This document shows, in pieces, positions 47,086 through 59,193 of a stretch of DNA of 64,000 bases; the first letter of the stretch is position 1; each line of letters starts with the position of its first letter. The stretch is from Clavulina sp. PMI_390. Lineage: Eukaryota > Basidiomycota > Agaricomycetes > Cantharellales > Hydnaceae. Both the position numbers and the translations under genes were made by a program. Below the pieces are notes generated by a model. The model saw only the letters and a program-made list of their open reading frames with translations, did not search any database and was not told where the DNA came from. The stretch covers positions 25,826 through 89,825 of the forward strand of contig WIDE01000112.1 in the NCBI GenBank assembly GCA_015039315.1, written 5' to 3'.

Positions 47086-48399
47086 ATGTCTGCAGAAACC
47101 GACACTCCACCAGCCTCTTCTTCTCGGAATCTTGCTACTGATGCCATTGCTGCACGAGTGGCTGCAAGTACACGAAATATAAGTGCAGAAGTTCAAGAAC
47201 GAGCGAATCAAGAGGAGAAGAGGGTACGCTCGATCTGAACCCTTTTGGCAATGCGGTTGCTGAAACTAAGCTTAGCAACTACGAAGGATTATATACTCCG
47301 GTATCGAGAGAAACAATGATGCTAAGCTCGCTCTGGAAGCTATCAAGGTGAGTCAGACGTCGAGCTGTCGGGCGGATCTGCTCATTCCGCAATCAACATG
47401 GTTTGACCGAGGTTCTCTTCATCACCATAGGTCCTTCAAAAACTGATCAAGAACATCCTTGATCATCCGGGAGAAGAGAAGTACACCCAGTTCAAGACAA
47501 CGAATGCCACCATTCAACGAACACGTACGCGATCTTACATAGACGGACTTTCTAAACAGCCTTCCATTCAATCTGGACTCTTGTTTTTCAGTCATCAATT
47601 CCAAAAATACGCTTGAATACGCTATTGCAGTAAGCCGATCTCATTATTACCTGATTGCTATCACCTCAACCGTGCTATCCCTTTTCTCCTTAGGTCGGCT
47701 TCAGAGCTGATATCCAAAAGTGAGCATGACCACCACACTTTACAAGTCTCTGCCTTAGAAATAACGCATCGCTCAGCTTCCAGCCCTTCTATGTCCTCAA
47801 ACCGACACCGAAGAATCTGCAGAGTCTTCAGAATGGATTGGAATGTCTCGATGAATTCATTGCTCGAGAAGAGGCCAAAGCGGCTAACGCCAAGACTCAC
47901 AAAGAGACGCTGAAGGAAGTGCAAGAACGACAAAAGAACCTTGTAAGTACTGCAATCTTTCATAGCGCGCGACCCGCTTGTGGCTGATCGTGTCGGTCAT
48001 CCCTAGGTCAAGCTCGCATACGATGACGATCGGCGAGAGAAACAGATGCGTGATGCAATGGAGAAGGAGCGAAGAGGCGCTATGATAGAAGCACGAGCTA
48101 GGGCAGCCGCCAATCCGCCCGCTGCTGCCGAGCCGCAGGTGCAAGCTCAGGCTGCTGATGATGAGGAAGGGGACGAACCCCCACCATATGGAATGCCTGG
48201 AGGAGGGACATTCACAACGATGCCGTTGACTGGGGGACGGACGCTGTCTGGTGCACCTCCTCCTATCCCTCCAGTCGCTCCTCAACCCTCCATGGACATG
48301 GACGAGGACGAGGAGGAAGACGAGGAGGAAGACGAGGAGGAAGACGAAGATGAAGATGAGGAGGAGGAAGATGAGGAGACAACCCATCCTCCGCGTTGA
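47086..48399 (+). CDS. PUB-domain protein with extreme acidic tail
   Basis: Seven exons (47086-47223, 47276-47347, 47431-47524, 47592-47629, 47694-47719, 47777-47942, 48007-48399) encode 308 residues. The PUB/PUG domain (residues ~55-150) shows ALEAIKVLQKLIKNILDHPG, EEKYTQFKTTN and NTLEYAIAVGFRAD. PUB domains bind the C-terminus of the AAA ATPase p97/Cdc48, as in PNGase and UBXN6. No UBX, UBA or transglutaminase domain follows; instead there is a basic helix (YDDDRREKQMRDAMEKERRG), a Pro-rich linker, and a tail with about 30 Asp/Glu in 40 residues. A Cdc48 adaptor role is inferred. The gene begins only 97 bp after the STB6-like stop, on the same strand. Confidence 0.8.
48299..48380. repeat. 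GAGGAAGAC-type trinucleotide-rich tract
   Basis: A near-perfect tandem of GAGGAAGAC-like units encodes the Asp/Glu tail of the PUB protein. It is likely length-variable between strains. Confidence 0.65.
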
Positions 48400-48762
48400 C
48401 CCGTTGTTTGATCCATTGCTAGCCCCATTTTTATTTCACTAACTCACTGTATCACCCATGCTTGTATTTCTTGAACATGAAACTCCTTTATTGACGATCT
48501 TGTCACTCCACCAGTGTGCTGAATCATTGTATAGAACGTACTGCGGCGAGCGATGATATTGTAGACCAAGTTGTAGATGCACGGGCTGATGCTTGAGCAT
48601 AAAGCATTAGAAAATTTGTACTCATGAGAGAACGATGACACCCAGAAACAAAGATATGATGGTGGTAGTAATAGTCGACGCGAAATTAGTAGCACGTGCA
48701 GGAAAAAGTAGCAGAAGCAATAGCAGAAACAGGGATCTGATACGATCCCAGGCTTGCGCTAT

Positions 48763-50627
48763 TCAGCGACCTTCAGTCTTCTGCTTGGCTTTAAGCTGTT
48801 TGCAAATCGGCTTGTGAGCTTTCCAATGCCTTTGATAGACTGAAGTGAGTCGTGCCGCCTCATATGTCCCATCAAACTGAATCTTACGTACTCGGTTTGA
48901 CACGCTTTGGAGCAATAACACTCAAACCTGCACGCAGAACACTTGAGTGGTGGCTGATTTGACTTAGTGCATCCATCATTCCCGCAGGAGAATAGAGGCG
49001 TTGGGCTGAGAGTGATGTAGAGTCTGACCCACGACTCCCAAGCTTCCGGGCGGCTTTGGGCACGGTCGTATGCTTTGAGCATTCCACGCCGAAGCTCCAG
49101 ATCAAAAAGAGCATGATCTTCGGGCTTCTTCAGAATCTTTCTGAGGCCCAGAAGTATTGCATATGTATCCTCAACTAGAGACGTTCAGTGAGATGAGTGA
49201 ACTGACGGCAATTTAGAGAACGGGTTGGGAACCCACAATAGTCCGCAGGTAATGCGCTTTTGTCCGTCCACAAACTAGTTGTGACTAGCTTACTAATGAC
49301 CCCATCGTTGATAGCCCTTCGAGCTAGGGCTGCATCGGTCAAGTTATAGAGATCAAGAAAATCCCTCCAGAAAACCATTGTGATCCCAACCCAATAGGGA
49401 TGCATAGGAAGATTCTCCCCGGGCCATCTTTCGCGGAATTCCCGAAGATCTGTATCCTTGCCTGGAAGAAGAGAGAACGATGTTTGGCATGGGAAGGGTG
49501 CATATAAACCACGACGACGGATAGATGAGATTATCTCCTCTTTGCAGGGGACATATAGAAAGCTTAGAACGGGGAAGAGATTGCGAATAGCAAATGGAGG
49601 AACTTTAGCATCCGTGGTGCCAACGGAAGCAAAGTAGAGATTGATGAGATCATCGGAGGTTGATTTGGAGCCAATGAAGCTCTGAATAGGGACGGTCTCT
49701 TTAGAAGCTGGGTCCCTAAGAGTCTGCACTAAATAGGTCAACGCTGTTGCGGGGGTAGAATTGGCAAGGGCAGGATTATGTTGAAAATCTACAGCTGCCC
49801 ATAAAGACATAATAAGAGCGGCCACCCTTTTAGCGAGCGGTGAGGTCCTGACGTTTTGGAGCCCATGAACTGGTGAGCATGATGAAAGGACGTACGAATG
49901 CTGAAACAGTTGCTGAATGACATTCACCTGTCTTGGGGAGTCTCAGGGAGGTTTATGCTCCAGGTAGTGAATGAAACCATGCTGATGAGCAGCTCGACAG
50001 AACAATCTACGGTAACAGAGTCCGAAACAGTCGTATTCGATTGAAACTTTTTCAATGACTCGTTGGTCATTTGGACTGGTGAGATGGTGAGATCAGCAGG
50101 CTTGCAAAACTGACGGTGATTCTCCACAAAGTCCAAAAATTTCGAGATCCCATCGGATACATCAGAAATTGCTTTGGGAGGCGTTTTAGAGCTTTGAGTG
50201 CCCGAGTGAGGAAGCCAGATCTTTCTCGCAACATCCAGCACCGCCGTCGTCGTACGCAGTATGTCGGTCCATACGAGACTCTGGGACCATCGGTTGAGTT
50301 GCGCGTTCAATCAAATGGCACCAGAAGGCTTACTATGCTACTATTGACGCTCGAGTTTAGATATCGAGTAGCTGCTCCATCATCACAGAGTGCGTCAAGC
50401 AGTCTAACGATGAGCCCTTGCTTGAAAATTTCGTTCATCATGACAAGATCTTGCGCGTCACTACTATCAGCCAGGGCCAGTAGAAGCTCTGTAGAATCCC
50501 GTATATTTTGAAGATGGTCATGTGTTGGCTCGTGGAAAGGGCGGAGTAGTGTCCGAAGCTCGTCGTTAAGTGGTTGATAGTAAGTGACCCAAGCTGGGAC
50601 AGAGTCCGAAGACTCTGGCGCTGTCAT
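48763..50627 (-). CDS. MYND-finger protein with large helical N-terminal region
   Basis: Exons (minus): 50334-50627, 49928-50280, 49237-49847, 48892-49174 and 48763-48829, 535 residues. Residues 1-440 look all-helical, with no named domain. The C-terminus is a MYND finger: CGNDGC, CSAC, CYCSKACQ, then HWKAHKPIC across the last intron. That intron uses a CAAAG acceptor (48830-48891); only this choice gives the canonical finger. This layout (helical body plus C-terminal MYND) is typical of expanded basidiomycete MYND families of unknown function. It is not a close relative of the MYND gene at 18.1 kb. The intron at 49848-49927 restores the frame between DR and TSPLAKR. Confidence 0.8.
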
Positions 50628-50890
50628 TTATGCTACGCAGTTTAGCGGAAATGTGAGTAACGAGTGGCGTGGCGCACGAGCGGTGACTCGGATACCACCA
50701 GTTGGAGAGTCACTTCTGGCTGTCACGCCGCACTTTTGACCTCGGTGGACCCTGACAAGTATTTGAAATTGGCCACTCCCCATTGAAGGTACAAATTTAG
50801 GGTGTGGCGATAGCCAGCAGTCCCATATCCATGGGTGCACTGCTACGATCCAAGGCCAACATGAATGGCATGACAGGGCTCCGTGGACGA

Positions 50891-50951
50891 GAATCCAAGG
50901 CAGAGCAAAAACAATTGGGTACCGTAATAGCTATGATCACTTTAACAAAGT
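50891..50951. repeat. 61-bp direct repeat, left of gap
   Basis: It starts GAATCCAAGGCAGAGC and ends ATCACTTTAACAAAGT. An exact copy lies immediately right of the N gap at 51073-51133. The right copy includes the last codons of zinc-cluster copy A. Confidence 0.95.
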
Positions 50952-51072
50952 NNNNNNNNNNNNNNNNNNNNNNNNNNNNNNNNNNNNNNNNNNNNNNNNN
51001 NNNNNNNNNNNNNNNNNNNNNNNNNNNNNNNNNNNNNNNNNNNNNNNNNNNNNNNNNNNNNNNNNNNNNNNN
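50952..51072. other. assembly gap (121 N)
   Basis: The unknown bases are flanked by the two identical 61-bp sequences. The pattern suits either unmerged overlapping contig ends or a gap inside a tandem repeat. Confidence 0.95.
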
Positions 51073-51133
51073 GAATCCAAGGCAGAGCAAAAACAATTGG
51101 GTACCGTAATAGCTATGATCACTTTAACAAAGT
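51073..51133. repeat. 61-bp direct repeat, right of gap
   Basis: Identical to 50891-50951. It overlaps the 3' terminus of zinc-cluster copy A, whose stop codon is at 51119-51121. Confidence 0.95.
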
Positions 51134-53271
51134 GCTTGCTGAGCGAGCGAGCGTATGTTTGAGGGATGAAGGAACATCACCTAAATTACGTGAGAGGAGG
51201 TCAAAATCTAATTTAGCGAGCAAGTGAAGAATGGAGCATGAAATCACTTACTCCACTCTTTATACACCATAGTCATATCATCTAGGAAATCGAGCAAGGA
51301 CTCGATTACAGAACAGTAATTGGTGACGAGAATAGTATTTTGTCTGACTTCTGCTTTCAGCAGTTCACGAGCAATAGCCCGAACAGCATTTCTGATATGA
51401 AGCTACAGTAAAAGGTCGACATCATGTCTGCACATATAAAGAGAAAATGGGGAGCATTACCAGAGCAAATATGGTTGTTTGCACTCGGCGCAGGTGTCTG
51501 GAACCCCTCGTCATCTCGCAAATACGCAACAGGTGATGCAAACATCCTAGCATCTTGCGCGTCGCATCACTGTCATCGCTTGCTCGTAGACTCCATAGGA
51601 TCAGCCCAGCCCCATGGAGGGTGAAATGAGCAAGAAGAATGTGGGGGTTGAAGGAGCTGACTTCCTCGGAAGGTCGCAGACCACGGGGATCAGAGAGGGG
51701 CGGGATAGACTTTTGTTGGGAGGAGAGATGATCACTCAGAGCCACATATTCATCTTTTATCCCATGATATCCATAATCTGAGTAGCCGAGGGACTTGATA
51801 AGGGCAGTGTTTGGTGGGGCAAGAAAGATCTGTTCTTACCACGAAAGGAAATAGCCAACTTATTCACCTGCTCGAACGTCCTCACGGCTGAAGCCTTGAG
51901 ATATATGTCTGAGGACCGGAACTCCGACAACTCATTTATCAGCATCGCCGCATTCTGTGTGGAATAATCAAAGGGTGTCTGGCATTTGTGTATCTTAGGT
52001 ACAAGAAAGACGAACCTTCTCGGATCGATCATGAAGAGAATCAACCTGCTCTAAGGGTCGCTTCAATTGTTCATCGTGGTTGAAGGTCGTAGGAAGCGTA
52101 GTCAGTGCAGCTACCCCCTGGTCGACGAGATAGATTGAGTGTGCCAGCCGAAGCCGATCAACTGCTTCGGCCAAATCTTTTGGTGGGGGTAGTAAGAATC
52201 GGCTAGACTTTTCTTCATTTTCCTTCTCTATGCCGAACCCGCGAATGAGGCCACAAGCAGATGCGAAGCGAGCAGCCGCGCTAATCACGGCAAAAGCCTC
52301 CTCAAGTCTTCTCGCTCTCCCTAAAAAACAGCCCAGAATAACACTAGCCCACAAGAAGTGAGGGATGCGATCAGCAAGCATGAGAGCCTGGTCAAGGAAA
52401 TGGCGAGTGCGTTTGATGAAAAAAGGGTGCAATGAAGCCAAGGTATCGCCAGTTCCTACACACGCGCCGAGGTAGCACGCGTTCAACAGACACGGGTGAA
52501 TGGACTCGGGGTGGGAGGGAGGATGGGAGAGACGACATAAAAAGTCGGGGATGTCTGTAAAGAAGAAGTAGTGTGAGCGGTACGGCAGGAAGAGACCTAT
52601 CCTGGGACAAGTAGGTCAGCTTTTCCAGACAAACCGGAACGAGGAATGGATGCCAATTACAGGTGGTGTGATAAGGAACTCGGTAACTCCTCGAAACCTG
52701 ACCACTCATATGAGCTCAGCTCGTGCTCGATAGCCGCTCTTTGGATAATAGGTGTGTATCCTTCTACCGAACCGTGCCTTAGGACCCGGCCGCTTTGTTT
52801 GGGCGGCCCTGACCCGTTTCGGTCATGTCTGGACGGTGGATAGATAGGAAGCCAAGTTGTATCGACCAGGGTATGCACATTTGTGGTTCCCATGCGTTGA
52901 ATTCTCTGCAGGAGGCGGGCCGAGGCCAAAGATAGACCGTGCGTTGAAGCGAGAGCACTTTTGAGAAGTCTAAGTTCCGATCCCAGAGCTAGTACCTCCA
53001 TAGCTTCCGTGGTTGGTGGTGCGTAAGCGCATTCCTTCTGACTGCGGTGGCACCGAGAGCAGACTGGTCTTGCGCCATTGCACCTCTATAAAATGTTGAG
53101 TACGGCGGAAGTACCCGAGTGGCGCGAGGAAAATGCAAGGTGAAGATCAAGTACAGGCATTTCTCAATACAATCCACTAAAATGATTCCGAGGAACCATC
53201 ATTGAACAGGATGCACGCACGATTTTGTGCTGACGGCATTGCAAGCACGCCTCTCCTCTACTGAGCGTCAT
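51119..53271 (-). CDS. Zn(II)2Cys6 transcription factor, tandem copy A
   Basis: Seven exons (minus: 53221-53271, 52661-53085, 52016-52601, 51840-51954, 51461-51777, 51252-51402, 51119-51180), 568 residues. The zinc cluster is at residues 9-35 (ACLQCRQHKI, then RCNGARPVCSRCHRSQKEC), split by an intron inside the cluster. A helical linker (ALASTHGLSLASARLLQRI) follows. The fungal-specific transcription factor region includes HPCLLNACYLGACVGTG, FLDQALMLADRIPHFLWASV and HILLAHFTLHGAGLILWSLR. The conserved Arg after the second Cys is followed by Gln-His instead of Arg-Arg or similar, unlike copies B and C. Probably nuclear; target genes unknown. Its last exon overlaps the 61-bp repeat at the assembly gap. 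Confidence 0.85.
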
Positions 53272-53649
53272 CTTGTAAATCCCTTCTTTCTAGAAGAAAT
53301 ACCGAGGGTTAGCGCTCGAAAGCCATTTACGTAGTTTAAGCTCATCATCGAGCGCCATGACAGTGGTGACTGGCCTTGTCACGCCGCGGCGATCGCCCCA
53401 CTGGTTGCAAAAAGCAGAGCCACAGAATGATAATTAGCAGCAGAGAATCGAGATGTAATGAATAGTCGATTATAATGAAAATCAGTGGGGCTAATGTTGT
53501 AGTGTACATCCACAGAAGACCAGCAGGATTAGGAAGGACGTTACCAGCCCCCCCAACCATGTCTCTACAAGCCTACAAGGGATGTTAGTTTTTTTGTACT
53601 TTGAGAGTCTGATAGAGATTTAACGCTGTAACGAATCTAGTAGAGCGCA
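53272..53649. other. spacer between zinc-cluster copies A and B
   Basis: About 380 bp holding the promoter of copy A and the 3' UTR of copy B. A minus-strand 71-codon ATG frame (53345-53560) encodes a hydrophobic stretch, but I regard it as chance. Confidence 0.45.
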
Positions 53650-55868
53650 TTAGGCTACTAGGACGTTTGCCGTAGTGGTGAGCGTGTGCTTGAGTGATGA
53701 GGGAACATCGTCTAAATTGAACGGACAGATCAGAAAGAATGCCAGGTACTGGGTAGGCAATGTCGGAGCAATGATGGGTTAGTATGAATAAACCTACCCC
53801 ATTCTTTGTATACCAAGGTCATATCGTCCAGGAAATCCAGCAGGGATTCGATGACGGAACAGTAATTGGTTGCCAGCGCGGTATTCCGCCTGACCTCTGC
53901 TAAGAGCAACTCGCGAGCAATAGCCCGGACAGCATTTCTGATGTGAAGCTATACTCGGGGCTTAGGTTAAAACTCATCAGAAAATCATGGGAGGAGGAAG
54001 GTATTTACCAGAGAAAACATTGTATGTTGCACTAGGTGAAGGTGTTGTCGTCCTCGAGTCATTTCGCAGATACGCACGAGCTGGTGCAAACATCCCAGCA
54101 TCTTGCGCCGCGCATCGCCATCGTCATGGGCCCGCAGACTCCACAATATGAGCCCGGCCCCATAGAGAGTAAAATGGGCCAGAAGAATGTGGGGGTTGAA
54201 GGAGCTGACTTTTTCGGACGGCCGCAACCCACGAGGGTCAGAAAGAGGGGGTATAGACTCATGCTGGGAGGAAATCTCGTAGCCCAGAGCTATATATTCG
54301 TTCTCTATCGCATGATATCCGTCATCTGAGGCGAATCAGGAGATTTGGTTACGATACACTTTGATGTAAAGGAGGAAGAGTGCGTACCACGGAAGGAAGC
54401 AGCGAGTTTCTTCACTCGCTCGAATGTCCTGGCAATAGAGACTTTTAGGTGTATATCGGAGCCCCAGAACCTCGCTAGCTCATCGGTCACAGGCGATGGC
54501 TTCTGTGGAGGCATAGCAAAATCGTCCAGAAGTGATAAGATTGAATATGAAAAGGACGAACCTCATTAGATTGAATATGAAGAAAACCGGCTTGTTCTGA
54601 GGGAAGTCTCAACTGATTTTCATAGCTAAACGTTGTAGGATATCCAGTGAGCGCGGCCAACATCTGATCGAGGAGGTAGATAGAGTGTGCCAGACGAAGT
54701 CGTTCAATTGCTTCGGCTGGGTCTTTTGGTGGGGGTAGCAAGTATTCCCTAGTCCGTCGCTCTGAATCCGTTTCCGCCCCTATACCGCGGATGAGGCCAC
54801 AAGCAGAGGCGAAGCGAGCAGCCGCACTAACAACAACAAAGGCCTCTTCGAGTCTTCGTCCTCTCCCCAAATGGGAGCCAAGAACAACGCTGGCCCATAA
54901 GAATTGGGTGATCCGGTCGGCAAACATTAGAGCCTGGTCAAGGAAATGACGAGTGCGTTCAATAAAGAGGGGCTGCAGCGCGGCCAAGACCCCACCAGTT
55001 CCAGCGCAGGCGCCAAGGTAGCAAGCGTTCAACAAACACGGATGAATGGCCTCGGGATGGGAGGGAGGATAAGAGAGGCAGCGGAGAAACTGGGGAATGT
55101 CGGTGAAGAAAAAAAATTGGGAGCGGTAAGGCAGAAAGAGATTGATCCTATGTGAAACAGATTACGTCTGGAGAGTGATTCGGCGCGTGAAAGCTTGATA
55201 TATCACGTACAGGTAGGATGACAATGAGGTCGGTAAATCTTTGAAGCCCGACCATTCATGCGAGTTTAGCTCGTGCTGCACATCTGCTTTTTGGACGACT
55301 GGAGCGTATCCTTTGATGAGACCACCTCCTAGGATCTGACCACTTCTCGGGGGGGCTACCAGTCCATCCCGGTCACTCCTAGGTTGCGGATATATAGGCA
55401 GCCAGGTCGTATCGATTGAAGTGTGCGCATTCATGGTGCCAATGCGTCGTATTCGCTGCAGCAAACGGGTTGACGCCAAAGACAAGTCGTGCATTGAAGC
55501 CAATGCGATTTTAAGAACCCTCAGCTCTAGTTCTAGAGCATGAGCTTCCATAGCTTCCGTAACCGGCGTTCGTCTCATCACAGTCGTCGCATAAGCACAG
55601 TCTTTTCGAGTACGTTGACAGCGTGAACAGACGGGTTTCACCCCATTGCACTTCTAGATGTTATAGAAGTTATCGGAGTTGATAAATAATACGCATTTGG
55701 CGAGAGAACGGGTGACTATCGTCAATGAATAGCAAGGCGTGGACAAGGGGCAACAGGAACCTCAGCGTCGATGGTTCCAAGCAGCCCCTTCAGCAGTGGA
55801 ACATACGCACTACGCACCACTTTATGTCGACGACATTGCAAGCACGCGTCTCCTCTGGAGAGCAGCAT
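53650..55868 (-). CDS. Zn(II)2Cys6 transcription factor, tandem copy B
   Basis: Seven exons (minus: 55818-55868, 55211-55653, 54562-55147, 54388-54502, 54009-54325, 53798-53948, 53650-53711), 574 residues. The cluster at residues 9-35 is ACLQCRRHKV, then KCNGVKPVCSRCQRTRKDC. The regulatory middle matches copy A closely (HPCLLNACYLGACAGTG, FLDQALMFADRI, HILLAHFTLYGAGLILWSLR). Exons 1 and 3-7 have exactly the same lengths as in copy A (51, 586, 115, 317, 151, 62 nt). A 14-bp sequence, AGATTGAATATGAA, is duplicated 30 bp apart across the end of exon 3. Copies A and B look like the most recent duplication pair. Confidence 0.85.
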
Positions 55869-57041
55869 CTTGTATCTTTTCTTTCCTCGGGCGTTGGTAG
55901 TCAGCAGTCGGCTGCATCATAAACATAAATGGACGCTTGGGGTGACCAGCTTTGTCACGCAGCCACGCTCTCTCGATCATGGGAAAACTGTTACAGGTTC
56001 CCTCCCGATGCACGTATTGCTGGCCCATGAGACCTGAAATTCTGATGCATTCGAGTATATTTTCATGTGATCAATGTCCTGTGCGCCAGGTACAGAACCA
56101 GGAAAGATATGCACTCCTATGGACTTGGTTGCCAACCTCTTCCCTTCTCTGCCTGCAATGCCCACAACCGTTTTTCCTGCTCGAGGTTTCCCAGCATAAC
56201 TGCGCAGCATTTTTGATACATAGAAACCGACATCTCGGTGATCTGGACCCTTTTTAAATAGGGGTTTTTATTGTCCTGGCGGTGGCTACATCTCTCAGCA
56301 TCAGAACCTTTGCAGTTTCCCATGGATCTGGAAGAACTCATGAGAAATTAGGCGTGATTTCTGGCGTTTGATATGAGTCAAGGCGACGCAGATCATCGCT
56401 GGCGCTCAGACCAAGCGCCCAGTCAATAAGATTCAGTAAGAAAATGTCGTAACTACATGAGGAAATCTGCCAATCAGGCCCCTTTTGGCGTGCCGTTGGC
56501 TAGATCCCTTCTCCACTATTGAGCCATCCCGAACCGAATTTCCTAATACACTACAGCCCATGGCAGATGAGCCTTGGATGACAGAGCCGCCAACTTGAAA
56601 ATCACTCCATGGATCTGTCAAGAGAGACCGATTTGGGGGCGGCTGCAGATTACTGGGCTGCAAGAAGTTGTTTGTGGTACATACCCCAACGTGTACAATA
56701 TGGTCAGCCAGAACACTCAGCGTATCATGTGTTGCGATTGGTGTGAGACTTTCATAGCAATCAACGCCAATAACGAGAGGTCAATCACGAGCAGCCCAAA
56801 TCTTGATGTAGTAGTGAGTGGAGTAGTCACAAACCTGTACATACTGCTTGGACGCACTATGCTACAATTCGCTTTCTTCAAAGCCAAACGGAAAACAATT
56901 GTATGTCAAGCTGACATATACTCTCGATATAAGTACATATATGGGTCACACAGTGCGCTACATTGGATAGGTCCATCATTTAGTAGTGCACGCAATAAAC
57001 TTGCAAACCAAATTCTAGCCAGCTGCGTTCGCTTGATGCTA
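55869..57041. other. 1.2-kb spacer between zinc-cluster copies B and C
   Basis: The promoter of copy B and the 3' flank of copy C lie here. Several short open frames on both strands have no family resemblance. It is longer than the A-B spacer; remnants of a lost fourth copy were looked for by eye and not seen. Confidence 0.45.
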
Positions 57042-59193
57042 TCACTCGAGGTTCGAGAGTGACTGCGCCGTGGTTGTAAGCGTGTCTTTTAGCGAGACGG
57101 GGACATCCACTATGCAGATACAGCCAAGATCGGAGGATAATACACCGCCAAACGATCCCGAATCAGTCGCGCTATGGCTTGGCATCAGGTAAGACACTCA
57201 CCGTATGCTGGGAATGATAGAGTCATATCGTCAAGAAAGTCAAGGAGATATTCGATGGCGGCGCAATGATTTGTGGACAATGGTATGTTCCCCCTGACTT
57301 CCGCAAGCTGTAATTCGTGAGCGAGGACCCGAACGGCATTGCGTACATGGAGCTAGGTTCATGGATTAGAGTAATCCAGACTAGCCTGACCTGAGCATGC
57401 CTTCTGCTCACCATGGACAGTAGACCACCTTGGACCCTCGATCGCGGCCCTGGCCCCCGCATCATCTCGCAGATGCGTACTAGCGCTTGCTGACACCCCA
57501 GCATCTTACGCCTCGCTTCACGATCTTCGCCGGCTCGGAGACTCCATAAGACCAACCCACTTCCATATAACGTGGTATGAGCCAGAAGAAGGTGGGGATT
57601 GATGGCACTGACGGCTTCTGATGGCTGTAGGCCACGAGGATCGGATAGGGGAGGAATGGCAGCATGCTGGGCCGTAATTTGGGCGTCTAATACATAGTAT
57701 TCTTCTTTCATGTTGTGGTATCCATGTTCTATGGAATGTGGATGAGTTTCTGGCTATATGCATAATAGAATAAACACAGAGATGATGATGCGTACTGCCG
57801 TAGGAGAGAGCAAACTTGTGGACTCGAGCAAACATCCTCGAAATCAAAACTTTCAAGTGCATGTCTGAACCCCATATCTCGGCCAGCTGGGTCTGTAGCG
57901 ATATTTCAGCAGGAGATTCCATAGGTTTACACACTAGCGTGCCCCGAGTAGAACTAACCTTATACTCTTCGTCCCTTGGAGGATAGGTTGGTCTGCTTGG
58001 AGAACCCCACCGTTCGTCGAAGTGGAAAGTCGGAGGAAGACCAGAGAATGTCGCTATGGACTGGTCGGTTATATAGATGGAATGGGCTAGCCGAATCCGG
58101 TCGATGGCTCCGGCAGTATTCCTGGGTGGAGGTAAAAGATATTCGCTCGATTGTTTGTTGGATTCCGTTTCCGCACCAATACCGCGAACAAGATCACATG
58201 CCAAAGCAAAGCGAGAAGCAGAGCTGATTACCACCCATGCCTCTTCCAATCGTCGTAGTCTCCCCAGGTTTGCTGCCAAGAGAATATTGGCCCATAAGAA
58301 ATGGGGAATGCGATCAACAAACATGAGAGATCGCTCGAGGAAATGCCGAGTGCGTTTGAGGAAGAAAGGCTGTAGTGAGGATAAGAAGCCTCGGCTGACT
58401 GCACATGCGCTCAGGTAGCAAGCATTCAGCAGGCAAGGATGAATGGCCTCGGGGTGCGATGAAGGATAGGAGAGGCACCGAAGAAAATAAGAGACATCCG
58501 TGAAGAAAAAGTGCTGTGATCGAAATGGGAGGAACAGGCTAATTCTACACAAAATTGTCAAGCATGGTTGCTGGTGTGGGGCAAAGGGGATGTCACATAC
58601 AGGTGGTGAGATAATGAATTTGGTAATTCATCGAAGCCAGACCATTTGTATGAGTTTATCTCAACTTCAATCAAGTCTTTCGGGACCACTGGAGTGTATC
58701 CTAAGCCATCACCCAGAATTTGACCATGTGGCCTGGATGTTGCCGATTTAGGGGTCTTCGGGTCAGACGAAGGCCGTGTTGGTAGCCAAGGTATCTTGAC
58801 GGGCGATTGCTCAGTAGATTTGCCTAGACGGCCGACTCGTTCGAGCAGTCGGGCAGATGCTAATGAAAGGTCGTGGGCCGAGGCCAGGGTAGCTCTGTGA
58901 ACTTTCAGTTCAAGTTCGAGGGCCAGAGCTTCCAGTATCTCGGTCGGGCGGGACCTCATTATCCTGGTTGCATACACACACTCCTTTCTAAGACGGTGAC
59001 ACCGTGAACAAGTGGGTTTGAGGCCATCACACCTCTAGTGTGGAGGAAAATCAGTATGGAGATCTGGGAGATGGATACGAAATCATAATCTTGCGGCGCA
59101 ACCCACCACTTTTCGTCTGCGACACGTGAAGCATGCATCCCCTTTGGGAAGCATAAGTTTGCTCGTCTCATCGTTTGGGGCACTCTGACTCAT
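57042..59193 (-). CDS. Zn(II)2Cys6 transcription factor, tandem copy C
   Basis: Seven exons (minus: 59107-59193, 58601-59034, 57959-58544, 57796-57892, 57412-57728, 57202-57352, 57042-57109), 579 residues. The cluster is at residues 21-47 (ACFTCRRRKV, then RCDGLKPTCSRCHRLRKEC), the best match of the three to the CysX2CysX6Cys consensus. It has a 12-residue longer N-terminus than A and B. The middle region reads HPCLLNACYLSACAVS, FLERSLMFVDRIPHFLWANI and HLLLAHTTLYGSGLVLWSLR. Exons 3, 5 and 6 keep the lengths 586, 317 and 151 nt; exon 4 is 18 nt shorter. Intron 3 (57893-57958) is 66 nt and free of stops in frame. It is the most diverged copy. Confidence 0.85.

Noticed and set aside
48763..50627. 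Idea that the two MYND genes are recent duplicates
   Set aside because: Finger position (N-terminal versus C-terminal), size and exon structure all differ.
53345..53560. 71-codon hydrophobic ATG frame between zinc-cluster copies A and B
   Set aside because: Short, in a narrow promoter/3' spacer, with no homologue recalled; hydrophobicity alone is weak evidence.
51119..59193. Possibility of a secondary-metabolite cluster around the three zinc-cluster regulators
   Set aside because: No polyketide synthase, NRPS, terpene synthase, P450 or transporter lies within the window; neighbours are housekeeping genes.
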